From assembly GCA_964462985.1 (NCBI GenBank), contig CAYXAA010000053.1, forward strand, positions 1 through 24,372: a DNA stretch of 24,372 nt, in the 5' to 3' direction. Under the pieces are notes generated by a model. That model did not search any database. It saw nothing but the letters and a program-made list of their open reading frames with translations, and was not told where the DNA came from. Source of the DNA: CAYXAA01 sp964462985. GTDB taxonomy: Bacteria; Pseudomonadota; Alphaproteobacteria; Rhizobiales; Stappiaceae. The position numbers and the translations under genes were made by a program. Shown here piece after piece: positions 7,951 to 15,672 of the stretch. Numbering within the stretch: the first letter of the stretch is position 1; each line of letters opens with the position of its first letter.

Positions 7951-8579
7951 TCGAACACACCGCCCTGAGCCAGCAGGACGGCCTGCATCCGTGACGGCAC
8001 CTCGAACTTGCGCAGGATCGCGGAGACGTGCCCTTTGACCGTCGACTCGCTGATCGACAGCTCGTGGGCGATCTGCTTGTTGAGCAGCCCTTCTCCCAAC
8101 ATGCGCAGCACGGTTCTTTGCTGCGGCGTCAGGCGGTGAATCGCCTGGGCGGCATGATCCACGCCGCGCTCCGCAGGCCCACCCTGGCCGACGCAGACCT
8201 CCGGGAACACCTTCTCGCCGCTCAGGATCGCGCGAACCGCGTTGATGATCTCCTCGCCGCTCGCCTTCTTGTTCAAGAATCCGAGTGCGCCGTAACATTC
8301 CACAAGCTCGGCCAGGCGCATGTCGTCCAGCCCCGACAACACCAGAATCGGCAGGCGCGGTACCTCCTTGCGCAACTGCACGAGGCCGTCGAAGCCTTCG
8401 ACGTCCGGAAGCTTGAGATCGAGCAGAACGAGGTCGAGATCGGGAAATTCCCTGACGACGTCCAGGGCCTCCGCCACAGAATGCGCCTTGAGCACCTCGC
8501 AGGCTTCCAGCCCGCTCTTCAAAGTCGCCTCAAGCGCCGAGCAGACGAGGGGATGGTCGTCGACGACGAGCATAAGCAT
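7887..8579 (-). CDS. LuxR/NarL-family response regulator
   Basis: A 230-residue two-domain transcription regulator. The receiver (about 1-122) has the acidic pair Asp7-Asp8 (VVDDHP), phospho-acceptor Asp54 (LLDLKLPD), Ser82 (VLSG) and Lys104 (LNKKAS). A LuxR-type helix-turn-helix follows at about 150-205, with LTPQQRTVLRMLGEGLLNKQ and SISESTVKGHVSAIL. All activation residues are present. I chose ATG 8577-8579 because it follows GGAGG at nine bases and starts right at the receiver; an upstream in-frame extension of 13 residues has no family support. It is most like AgmR/ErbR/ErdR-type regulators that control PQQ-dependent alcohol oxidation in Pseudomonas, and its convergent position beside the hybrid kinase suggests they form a phosphorelay. 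The last 64 bases overlap the 3' end of the kinase gene on the other strand. DNA target is unknown. Confidence 0.92.
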   Translation of the reverse strand: MLMLVVDDHPLVCSALEATLKSGLEACEVLKAHSVAEALDVVREFPDLDLVLLDLKLPDVEGFDGLVQLRKEVPRLPILVLSGLDDMRLAELVECYGALGFLNKKASGEEIINAVRAILSGEKVFPEVCVGQGGPAERGVDHAAQAIHRLTPQQRTVLRMLGEGLLNKQIAHELSISESTVKGHVSAILRKFEVPSRMQAVLLAQGGVFDQAPGIAGRSKPEASFERLNR

Positions 8580-8631
8580 CCGTGATTTCCTCCCAACTGG
8601 CGATGCGTCTTTCCGCATTCTCGTCCATTCG

Positions 8632-8660
8632 ATTTTGCACAGAAGCGTCGGTTAGGACAA
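8632..8660 (-). promoter_or_regulatory. Candidate promoter of the response regulator gene
   Basis: Read on the - strand, TTGTCC (8655-8660) and CAAAAT (8632-8637) are separated by exactly 17 bases and resemble sigma-70 -35 and -10 hexamers, each matching four of six consensus positions. Transcription would start about 45 bases before the ATG at 8579. The -35 lies inside an imperfect dyad (8649-8672), so regulated transcription is plausible. This is a visual match only. Confidence 0.35.
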
Positions 8661-8672
8661 TCGTTCTGACCG
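8649..8672. promoter_or_regulatory. Imperfect dyad upstream of the response regulator gene
   Basis: CGGTTAGGAC and GTTCTGACCG flank a four-base AATC; the arms pair at eight of ten positions, giving a 24-base dyad. It overlaps the -35 element of the candidate response-regulator promoter. LuxR-family regulators bind dyads of about this size, so autoregulation is possible. The binding protein is not identified by the sequence. Confidence 0.35.
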
Positions 8673-8868
8673 ATCCGGCTCCGCGCGACCCGCTTCCAGC
8701 AGCCTTTTGCCGGCGCTCGCCAGGACCGATGGAATGGGGCTGAACCGCCGGCGCATGGGCAGGCGGGCCGGCCGACGCGATCGCCAGCTGTGTCGAATCA
8801 TCAACTGGCCAGTCTTTTTCCCGGATATCACAAAGATTTGAAGTCGCGGCTAGCCATGGTTTTGCCTC

Positions 8869-8897
8869 TTGACTGCCCAAATTTGGTCTCGTTTAAA
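8869..8897 (+). promoter_or_regulatory. Candidate sigma-70-like promoter with a palindrome in its spacer
   Basis: TTGACT (8869-8874) and TTTAAA (8892-8897) are 17 bases apart on the + strand and point to the secreted-protein gene at 9123, with a leader of about 220 bases. The spacer contains the perfect palindrome CCAAATTTGG (8877-8886), and GTTTAAAC (8891-8898) overlaps the -10. A protein bound at the spacer palindrome would block or reshape this promoter. Visual match only. Confidence 0.35.
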
Positions 8898-8957
8898 CGC
8901 ATGGACGATCAAGGCCTTATGCGCCCGCCTTCAGAGATCCTTGTGGAAAATTACCGG

Positions 8958-9065
8958 CGACCTGACGCTGGTTACGATTTGTTTCGGCGTTGCCTGACAG
9001 AATTTCTCCGACCTGACCCTAGGAGAACAACCGATCCGATACGATATTATCGGCATGTCAGGTCG
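8958..9065. repeat. Cluster of CGACCTGAC repeats and a nested inverted repeat
   Basis: The nine-base word CGACCTGAC occurs directly at 8958-8966 and 9009-9017 and inverted (GTCAGGTCG) at 9057-9065. Between the last two lies a second dyad, CCGATA-N6-TATCGG at 9036-9053, whose centre contains TATTAT (9045-9050), a -10-like hexamer. All of this is within 165 bases upstream of the ATG at 9123. It has the form of an operator or activator array; the cognate regulator is unknown, and the adjacent LuxR-type regulator is one candidate. Confidence 0.4.
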
Positions 9066-9122
9066 TACGTCGGCGCGGACCAAACAATCACAAATGGCCG
9101 CGCCTGCCTCGGGAGGCGTTAC

Positions 9123-9713
9123 ATGTTCGATCTCAGAACGGCGGCAATCGCTGCCGCATTTTGTGTTTTGGCGGGTGGGGCCGTCGCAGGCGACTCATTG
9201 AAGCAGGATCGCGAGACGGTCGTGCTGCCGGATGACCAATTGGCGGTGACGGTAGACAAGGCTGCACCGAGCGAGACCAGCGATTATGCCCTTTGGGTCG
9301 GAGAGGTCGAGATTGCCGGCCGCAAGACCCTGTGGGTCGAGCTGATCGACGATCATGGCGAAGTGATCTACGACAGCGAAGTCAGCGCCAACGAGACCCA
9401 TCTGTTGCCGGATGGGCGCGCGCTGGTCGTGCGCGCGCTGTCTGATGATGGATCAACCAGGATCGCCAAGCAGGACGAATCCCGCGTCGCCCCGGATGCA
9501 CGGCTCGTCGTCACCCGCAGGGTCGTGGACGACAGTGCCAACCAGGCGTCGATCGAGTTCATCGAGGAGAAGCCCGAGACGCCGCGCTCGACCTTGCTTG
9601 AGATCGCCGAATTCGGTCAGTCGGTCTGGTCCGCGATCGTCGGCGCCTTCTCCGCCGCTGCCGACAGCGTCAAGGTCGCCTGGCACTGGCTGTTCGGATC
9701 GGCAAACGCCTGA
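9123..9713 (+). CDS. Secreted protein of unknown function
   Basis: A 196-residue predicted exported protein. ATG 9123 follows GGGAGG with good spacing and opens a classical signal peptide (MFDLRTAAIAAAFCVLAGGA, cut near VAG). The mature part is acidic and beta-rich in its first two thirds (DYALWVGEVEIAG, KTLWVELIDDHGEVIYDSEV, ARLVVTRRVVDDSANQASIE). It ends in a helical, amphipathic tail with aromatic residues (SVWSAIVGAFSAA, VKVAWHWLFG). I do not recognise a family. An in-frame extension back to 8790 crosses the promoter and repeat region and has no coding character. It is divergent from the response regulator across a repeat-rich 543-base region and followed by a strong terminator, so it looks like a monocistronic gene that the regulator could control. 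That control is inference. Confidence 0.7.
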   Translation: MFDLRTAAIAAAFCVLAGGAVAGDSLKQDRETVVLPDDQLAVTVDKAAPSETSDYALWVGEVEIAGRKTLWVELIDDHGEVIYDSEVSANETHLLPDGRALVVRALSDDGSTRIAKQDESRVAPDARLVVTRRVVDDSANQASIEFIEEKPETPRSTLLEIAEFGQSVWSAIVGAFSAAADSVKVAWHWLFGSANA

Positions 9714-9814
9714 CGCGGATCGATCTTCCACAGGAACGCTGCCGGTCATCGATCTGCAGCGTTCACCCCTCACGAATCTCTACCGCAATCAGGCAAAGGC
9801 CGCTGCAGGCCCGT

Positions 9815-9839
9815 GCCGGCGCAATCGCGCCGGCGTTTT
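9815..9839 (+). terminator. Intrinsic terminator after the secreted-protein gene
   Basis: A perfect GC-rich stem GCCGGCGC (9815-9822) and GCGCCGGC (9827-9834) around a four-base AATC loop, followed by G and four T residues. It lies about 100 bases downstream of the stop at 9713, in the right orientation to end that transcript and isolate it from the cysteine synthase gene. Confidence 0.8.
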
Positions 9840-10046
9840 GTCTCTCCCCGGGTATCCTTTCAGAACGGCGGCGGCCCGCTTCCTAGCCGGTCACCGGGTT
9901 TTGCCGTTTGGTGCGGGCCAGCACCGATCGTGCCGGATGAGGTGGTCCGTTGACCATCACGCCGCCCGGCAGACTGCCCGGCCTTGACCCCGCTTGCTTC
10001 CCCGGTCAGTCTGGCACGCGGAAGATTGGCGTCGCACTCGCGGTCA

Positions 10047-10075
10047 TTGACGAGAAACGACGCTTAATCAATATG
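10047..10075 (+). promoter_or_regulatory. Possible promoter of the cysteine synthase gene
   Basis: TTGACG (10047-10052) is followed after 17 bases by AATATG (10070-10075), or after 16 by CAATAT. The -35 is good and the -10 is weak. The start codon is about 95 bases further on. Tentative visual match. Confidence 0.3.
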
Positions 10076-10171
10076 TTGAGCCAATACTGTTCTGCAAAGG
10101 GCGTGCTGTTTGTGCGACGGAGCCTGGTGTGCCCTTGCTGAATTCCCGTTTCGCCCGGAAAAGACCAGACC

Positions 10172-11203
10172 ATGACCACCGCCCGCTCCGTTGTCGATGT
10201 CATCGGCAACACGCCCCTCATCCGTCTCAAGAAGGCATCGGAACTGACCGGCTGCGAGATACTCGGCAAGGCCGAGTTCATGAACCCCGGCCAGTCCGTC
10301 AAGGACCGCGCCGCCCTCTACATCATCCGTGACGCGGTAGCGCGGGGGGCGCTGCAGCCGGGCGGCATTGTCGTCGAAGGCACGGCAGGCAACACCGGGA
10401 TCGGCATCGCTCTTGTCGGCAACGCGCTCGGCTTCCGATCCGTCATCGTGATTCCGGACACGCAAAGCCAGGAAAAAAAGGACATGCTCCGCCTTGCCGG
10501 CGCAGAGCTGATCGAGGTTCCGGCCGTGCCCTATCGCGATCCCAACAACTACGTGAAGGTTTCAGGTCGGCTCGCCGAGCAGCTTGCCCGGACTGAACCG
10601 AACGGGGCGATCTGGGCCAACCAGTTCGACAATGTCGCCAACCGCCAGGCCCATATCGAAACCACCGCCGAAGAAATCTGGCGCCAAACCGACGGCAAGG
10701 TGGATGGTTTCATCTGCGCGGTCGGCACCGGCGGAACCCTGGCCGGTGTCGGAATGGGGCTGAAGGCCAAGAATCCGGACATCAAGATCGGCCTCGCCGA
10801 CCCGATGGGTGCTGCGCTCTATCACTTCTACGCGCACGGTTCACTCAAGGCCGAAGGCTCGTCGATCACCGAAGGAATCGGCCAGGGCCGGATCACCGCC
10901 AATCTTGAGGACGCACCTGTCGACATGCCGTTTCAGATCCCCGACGAGGAGGCCCTGCCTGTCGTATTCGACCTCCTTGAACACGAGGGGCTCTGCCTCG
11001 GCGGCTCGTCTGGCATCAACGTCGCCGGGGCCATGAGGATGGCACGGGAGATGGGGCCCGGACACACCATCGTGTCGGTGCTGTGCGACTACGGCACCCG
11101 CTATCAGTCGAAGCTGTTCAATCCGGAATTCCTGCGGTCCAAGGGGTTGCCGGTGCCGGCGTGGCTCGAGCGGACGTCCGGGCTCCAGGTCCCGTTCGAA
11201 TAG
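10172..11203 (+). CDS. Cysteine synthase A-type O-acetylserine sulfhydrylase (PLP-dependent)
   Basis: A 343-residue cytoplasmic enzyme of the cysteine synthase / cystathionine beta-synthase family, expected to make L-cysteine from O-acetylserine and sulfide. The PLP lysine is Lys44 in NPGQSVKDRAA. The substrate loop is EGTAGNTGIG, with Ala where CysK usually has Ser, as in several alphaproteobacterial paralogues. The phosphate-binding glycine loop is VGTGGTLAGVG, and a GGSSGINVAGA segment sits near the C-terminus where Ser contacts the pyridine nitrogen. The N-terminal VIGNTPLIRL is typical. Length is slightly above the usual 310-325 residues. The loop difference leaves open a paralogue with another acceptor, so I do not give a symbol. 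It stands alone, with the terminator behind the upstream gene and an 81-base gap to the cardiolipin synthase. Confidence 0.93.
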   Translation: MTTARSVVDVIGNTPLIRLKKASELTGCEILGKAEFMNPGQSVKDRAALYIIRDAVARGALQPGGIVVEGTAGNTGIGIALVGNALGFRSVIVIPDTQSQEKKDMLRLAGAELIEVPAVPYRDPNNYVKVSGRLAEQLARTEPNGAIWANQFDNVANRQAHIETTAEEIWRQTDGKVDGFICAVGTGGTLAGVGMGLKAKNPDIKIGLADPMGAALYHFYAHGSLKAEGSSITEGIGQGRITANLEDAPVDMPFQIPDEEALPVVFDLLEHEGLCLGGSSGINVAGAMRMAREMGPGHTIVSVLCDYGTRYQSKLFNPEFLRSKGLPVPAWLERTSGLQVPFE

Positions 11204-11284
11204 CCGTGGCCTGGTGTTGGAATATGATCAACTCTTCGCATCGGGTGATTCGCCTGCGTACCCGTTGATCTTGAGCGACCACGG

Positions 11285-12739
11285 ATGGAACAGGACGTTC
11301 GGCTGATCGACCTCCTGCTTGCGAACCTGCACATCGTCGCTGCGGTGACGATCGCCCTGGAGAGCCTCGCAATCGTCTGTGCCATCCGGGAAGTGATGAA
11401 CAGCCGGACGTCGGAGGGATCGATCGCCTGGCTGTTGTCGCTGACCTTCCTGCCGTTCCCCACGGCCTTCCTCTATCTGGTGTTCGGATGGAAGCAGTTC
11501 GACGACTACTCAAAAATCCGCGAGCTTTCCGGGCGCGACAAGCGCGCGGCCCGTGCGCGGGAACTCTCCCTCGTCGATGAGGAAGCGACGGCCGCCTGGC
11601 CGGTGCTCACCCGGGTGTCGCAGCTCCCGTTCCTTGCCGGCAACGCCGTCAACCTGCTGATTGACGGCGAGGAGACCTTCGCCTCGATTTTCGCTGGCAT
11701 TGCCGCGGCCAAGTCGTCGATCCTCGTGCAGTTCTTCATCATACGCGACGACCAAATCGGCCGCGCGCTCGCCGATGCGCTGGTCGAACGCGCCAAGGCC
11801 GGCGTTTCCGTGCACCTGCTTTATGACGACGTCGGCAGCAAGGGCCTGCCGTGGCGCTACCTCGAGCGCCTAGAGGCGGCCGGCATCCGCGTCGCCGGCT
11901 TCAACAAGCGCCACAAGCTGCTGCGGCTGCACGGCCCGATGCGGCTCAACTACCGCAATCACCGCAAGGTGGTCGTGGTCGACGGCAAGGTCGCCTGGGT
12001 CGGGGGGCACAATGTCGGCGACGAGTACCTCGGCCGCGACCCTGCCTTCGGCCACTGGCGCGACACCCACGTGCGCGTCGAGGGCCCGGCGGCGGCGGCC
12101 TGCGCCCTTGCCTTCGCCGAGGACTGGCACTGGGCCACGGGTGAACCCATGCCGCTGCCGGTGGCCGCCGCCAGCAGCGCTGCCGCCGACGGCCAGGCCG
12201 TCCTTGTCATGCCAACGGGCCCGTCGGACGCCCTGGAGGAATGCGCGATTGCGTTTTCCGAGGTGATTTCGCGCGCCCGGCGGCGGCTGTGGATTGTCAG
12301 CCCCTATTTCGTGCCGGGCGCCGACATGCAGACCGCGCTCTATGCCGCGGCGATGCGGGGCGTAGATGTCCGCATCCTGCTGCCGGAAACGGTGGATCAC
12401 CGCCTGGTCTGGCTCGCAAGCTATGCCCATGCGGACGACATGGTCGACCATGGCGTGTCGGTCTACCGCTACGGCAACGGCTTCCTGCACCAGAAGGTGA
12501 TCCTGGTCGATGACGAAATCGCCGGCGTCGGCACGGTCAATTTTGACAATCGGTCCTTTCGCATCAACTTCGAGATCACGCTCTGGTTCACCCATCCGCA
12601 GACGATCGCCGCGGTCGCCGCCATGCTTGAGACCGATTTTGCCGCTTCCCGTCCCACGACAGCCGATGATCTCGGTCGCAGATCGTTTGTCTTCCGCCTG
12701 GTCGCCCAGGCAGCGAAGCTGTTCTCCCCGATCCTGTGA
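11285..12739 (+). CDS. cls: Cardiolipin synthase, phospholipase D superfamily
   Basis: A 484-residue membrane-associated enzyme that joins two phosphatidylglycerol molecules into cardiolipin and glycerol. Two N-terminal membrane segments (about 13-33 and 46-68, ending FPTAFLYLVFG) are followed by two phospholipase D domains. The first HKD motif is His226, Lys228 and Asp233 (NHRKVVVVDG); the second is His402, Lys404 and Asp409 (LHQKVILVDD). Both are complete, and both are followed by the expected GGHN and VNFDNRS segments. Length and layout match bacterial ClsA. The start ATG 11285 gives the membrane segments; its ribosome site is weak. It lies between cysteine synthase and the AlaX-like gene on the same strand with gaps of 81 and 168 bases, so co-transcription is possible but not evident. 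Confidence 0.94.
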   Translation: MEQDVRLIDLLLANLHIVAAVTIALESLAIVCAIREVMNSRTSEGSIAWLLSLTFLPFPTAFLYLVFGWKQFDDYSKIRELSGRDKRAARARELSLVDEEATAAWPVLTRVSQLPFLAGNAVNLLIDGEETFASIFAGIAAAKSSILVQFFIIRDDQIGRALADALVERAKAGVSVHLLYDDVGSKGLPWRYLERLEAAGIRVAGFNKRHKLLRLHGPMRLNYRNHRKVVVVDGKVAWVGGHNVGDEYLGRDPAFGHWRDTHVRVEGPAAAACALAFAEDWHWATGEPMPLPVAAASSAAADGQAVLVMPTGPSDALEECAIAFSEVISRARRRLWIVSPYFVPGADMQTALYAAAMRGVDVRILLPETVDHRLVWLASYAHADDMVDHGVSVYRYGNGFLHQKVILVDDEIAGVGTVNFDNRSFRINFEITLWFTHPQTIAAVAAMLETDFAASRPTTADDLGRRSFVFRLVAQAAKLFSPIL

Positions 12740-12907
12740 CGGTCTGGCCGGAGCGCTCGGGACGGCCCGGTCGAGCGGCGTCGTGGCAAAAGCCGGCAAT
12801 CCCGGCAAGACATCGTCCGATGGTCGGCGGACCGGCCTTCACCCTTGCCTCCCCGCACCAGGCCGTTCCATAAGTGTGGAGCCTTTCACAACCGCCATGA
12901 GGCCACG

Positions 12908-13624
12908 ATGACGACACCGCTCTTTCGGGACGATGCCTATCTGCGCAGCTGCGACGCCGAGATCGTCGCCGTAGCCGAGGATGGCGGCATCGTCCTCGAC
13001 CGGACCGTCTTCTACGCCACCGGCGGCGGCCAGCCCGGCGATATCGGGCATCTCGAACTGCCAGACGGAACGAAACTGTCCATCTCATCGACAGTCTACG
13101 GCGCGGACAGGACCGAGATCCGGCACCGTGCCGCAGACGGCATCTCGCTTCCGCAGGCCGGCACCCGAGTGGTCGCGCATATCGACTGGCCGCGACGCTA
13201 CCGGTTGATGCGGACCCATACGGCGCTTCACCTGCTTTCGGTTGTCCTGCCCTTTCCCGTCACCGGCGGCCAGATCGGCGAGGGCGAAGGCCGGCTCGAC
13301 TTCGACATTCCCGAGGCCACTCTCGATAAGGACGAGATCGCCGAAAAGGTGAACGGGATCGCGGAGCAGGACCATGTCGTCACGACCGAATGGATCACCG
13401 ACGCCGAACTGGAGGCCAATCCCGGGCTGGTGAAGACGATGAGCGTCAAGCCGCCAATGGGAAGTGGCCGGGTTCGCCTGGTACGGATCGGCGAGGGCGT
13501 CGACCTGCAGCCCTGCGGCGGCACCCATGTCAGCCGCACCTCCGAGATCGGCCGCATCATTGTCTCAAAGATCGAGAAGAAGGGCCGGCAGAACCGCCGG
13601 GTCCGGATCCAGCTCGAAGACTGA
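12908..13624 (+). CDS. AlaX-like alanyl-tRNA editing hydrolase
   Basis: A 238-residue stand-alone homologue of the editing and second additional domains of alanyl-tRNA synthetase. Such proteins hydrolyse Ser-tRNA(Ala) and sometimes Gly-tRNA(Ala). The zinc-site motif is intact: His104 and His108 (RTHTALHLL) with Cys203 and His207 (QPCGGTHVSRT). The N-terminal FYATGGGQPGD motif (35-45) is also diagnostic. I use ATG 12908, which has GAGG five bases upstream and starts near the family N-terminus; an in-frame ATG at 12845 would add 21 residues without family support. Length fits the medium AlaX class. It is followed after 39 bases by the sulfurtransferase gene, a likely co-transcribed pair. Confidence 0.93.
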   Translation: MTTPLFRDDAYLRSCDAEIVAVAEDGGIVLDRTVFYATGGGQPGDIGHLELPDGTKLSISSTVYGADRTEIRHRAADGISLPQAGTRVVAHIDWPRRYRLMRTHTALHLLSVVLPFPVTGGQIGEGEGRLDFDIPEATLDKDEIAEKVNGIAEQDHVVTTEWITDAELEANPGLVKTMSVKPPMGSGRVRLVRIGEGVDLQPCGGTHVSRTSEIGRIIVSKIEKKGRQNRRVRIQLED

Positions 13625-13663
13625 TCCGGCAGCCGCCATTCCCCAACACCGCCCGAGGCCTCC

Positions 13664-14506
13664 ATGATCGCTTCGCCCCTCGTCTCCACCGCCTGGCTGG
13701 CCGATCACCTCAAGGCGCCCGACGTGGTCGTCGTCGACGCCTCCTGGTATCTGCCGGCACAGGGCCGCGACGCGAAGGCCGAGTACAAGGCCGGCCATAT
13801 CCCGGGCGCGGTGTTCTTCGACATCGACGCCGTCTCCGATCCGAACTCCGACCTTCCGCACATGCTGCCGCCGCCGCACATCTTCTCCTCGAAGATGCGG
13901 CGGCTTGGCATAGGCGACGGCCAGACCATTGTCGTCTACGATGGCATGGGCCTGTTCTCCGCGCCGCGGGCCTGGTGGAGCTTCCGCGCGATGGGCGTGC
14001 GGTCGGTCTACGTGCTCGATGGCGGCCTGCCGAAGTGGCAGGCGGAGGGACGGCCGGTCAGCGACGACCCGGTGATGCGCCCGGAGCGGCATTTCACCGC
14101 CCGTCTCGACCACGCGCTCGTGCGCGATTTCGATGCCGTCGCCACCGCCCTTCGCGACGGCAGCGCCCAGGTGGTTGATGCCCGCAGTGCTGCCCGCTTC
14201 CGCGGCGAGGCACCCGAGCCGCGTCCTGGCCTCGTCAGCGGCCACATGCCGGGCGCCCTCAACCTGCCGTTCGATCAGCTCGTTGACAATGGCATGATGA
14301 AATCTGCCGAAGATATCCGCGCAGCGTTCGCCGCGGCCGGGGCTGACCTCTCCCGCCCCGTCATCACCAGCTGCGGCTCCGGCGTGACGGCGGCGGTGCT
14401 GCTGCTCGCCCTGCACCATATCGGCCACCGCGACGTCGCGCTCTACGACGGCTCCTGGGCCGAATGGGGCAGCCGCGACGATGCACCGGTGGAGACCTCG
14501 GTTTGA
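13664..14506 (+). CDS. sseA: 3-mercaptopyruvate sulfurtransferase (two-domain rhodanese family)
   Basis: A 280-residue enzyme with an inactive N-terminal rhodanese domain (about 8-135, including GHIPGAVFFDIDAVSD) and an active C-terminal domain (about 160-275). The catalytic loop around Cys237 reads CGSGVTA, the CG[SG]GVT type that marks 3-mercaptopyruvate rather than thiosulfate preference. It transfers sulfur from 3-mercaptopyruvate to thiol or cyanide acceptors. No signal peptide is visible, so it acts in the cytoplasm. The gene follows the AlaX-like gene by 39 bases on the same strand. A cysteine synthase gene lies 2.5 kb upstream and metC 5 kb downstream, so sulfur metabolism recurs in this part of the window, though not in one operon. 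Confidence 0.93.
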   Translation: MIASPLVSTAWLADHLKAPDVVVVDASWYLPAQGRDAKAEYKAGHIPGAVFFDIDAVSDPNSDLPHMLPPPHIFSSKMRRLGIGDGQTIVVYDGMGLFSAPRAWWSFRAMGVRSVYVLDGGLPKWQAEGRPVSDDPVMRPERHFTARLDHALVRDFDAVATALRDGSAQVVDARSAARFRGEAPEPRPGLVSGHMPGALNLPFDQLVDNGMMKSAEDIRAAFAAAGADLSRPVITSCGSGVTAAVLLLALHHIGHRDVALYDGSWAEWGSRDDAPVETSV

Positions 14507-14631
14507 GCAGATCAGGGGCCCCCTCGTGCAACTAAGGGGATGACCAAGGAGAGGCGTGAGGTGCCGGCGGGCGGGCGGCCGAGAGAGAGTCACCGGCCTT
14601 TGGTGTGCCCCACCCCCTCCCCGCTTTCCAC

Positions 14632-14661
14632 CGTCATCCCCGCCTCCGTGCGGGGATGACG
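14632..14661. repeat. Perfect 12-base inverted repeat between convergent genes
   Basis: CGTCATCCCCGC (14632-14643) and its exact complement GCGGGGATGACG (14650-14661) flank a six-base loop. The core GTCATCCCCGC is the kind of sequence found in dispersed palindromic elements of many alphaproteobacteria. It sits in the 296-base gap between the convergent sulfurtransferase and aapP genes, where it could fold as an extragenic palindrome and act as a bidirectional transcription brake. No T-run follows on either strand. Confidence 0.6.
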
Positions 14662-14743
14662 CCCAGGGAATGGAGCGGCCGCGGAGGACTTCAACCCAAG
14701 GCCGCGGGAACCGCCGGGTCCAACTGAGGTGATGGCTTAGGAC

Positions 14744-14772
14744 GGAGGCGGCCCCTAAGGTGTCCCGCCTCC
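14744..14772. terminator. Hairpin downstream of aapP
   Basis: GGAGGCGG (14744-14751) and CCGCCTCC (14765-14772) form a perfect eight-pair stem with a 13-base loop. It lies about 30 bases beyond the aapP stop on the - strand. No T-run follows, so it may protect the 3' end or slow polymerase rather than terminate alone. Confidence 0.35.
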
Positions 14773-14802
14773 AAAGGGGTGCCGGTTTGCTCCCTCCTCA
14801 CC

Positions 14803-15603
<801 letters not shown>

Positions 15604-15672
15604 GTGTCTTGTCCCTCTTGCCGCGCCTTCGGCGCTGTTTTCCTTGGAATGGAATTCGGCCGGCGGGCCGCG

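Larger units (their letters stand above)
9714..10171 (+). other. Non-coding interval between the secreted protein and cysteine synthase genes
   Basis: About 460 bases with no credible gene. It holds the intrinsic terminator at 9815-9839 and a possible promoter for the cysteine synthase near 10047-10075. The segment between 9840 and 10040 shows nothing that I can interpret. Confidence 0.5.

Noticed and set aside
8790..9122. 111-codon extension of the secreted protein at 9123
   Set aside because: It runs over the palindrome and repeat array, lacks coding character and would bury the signal peptide.
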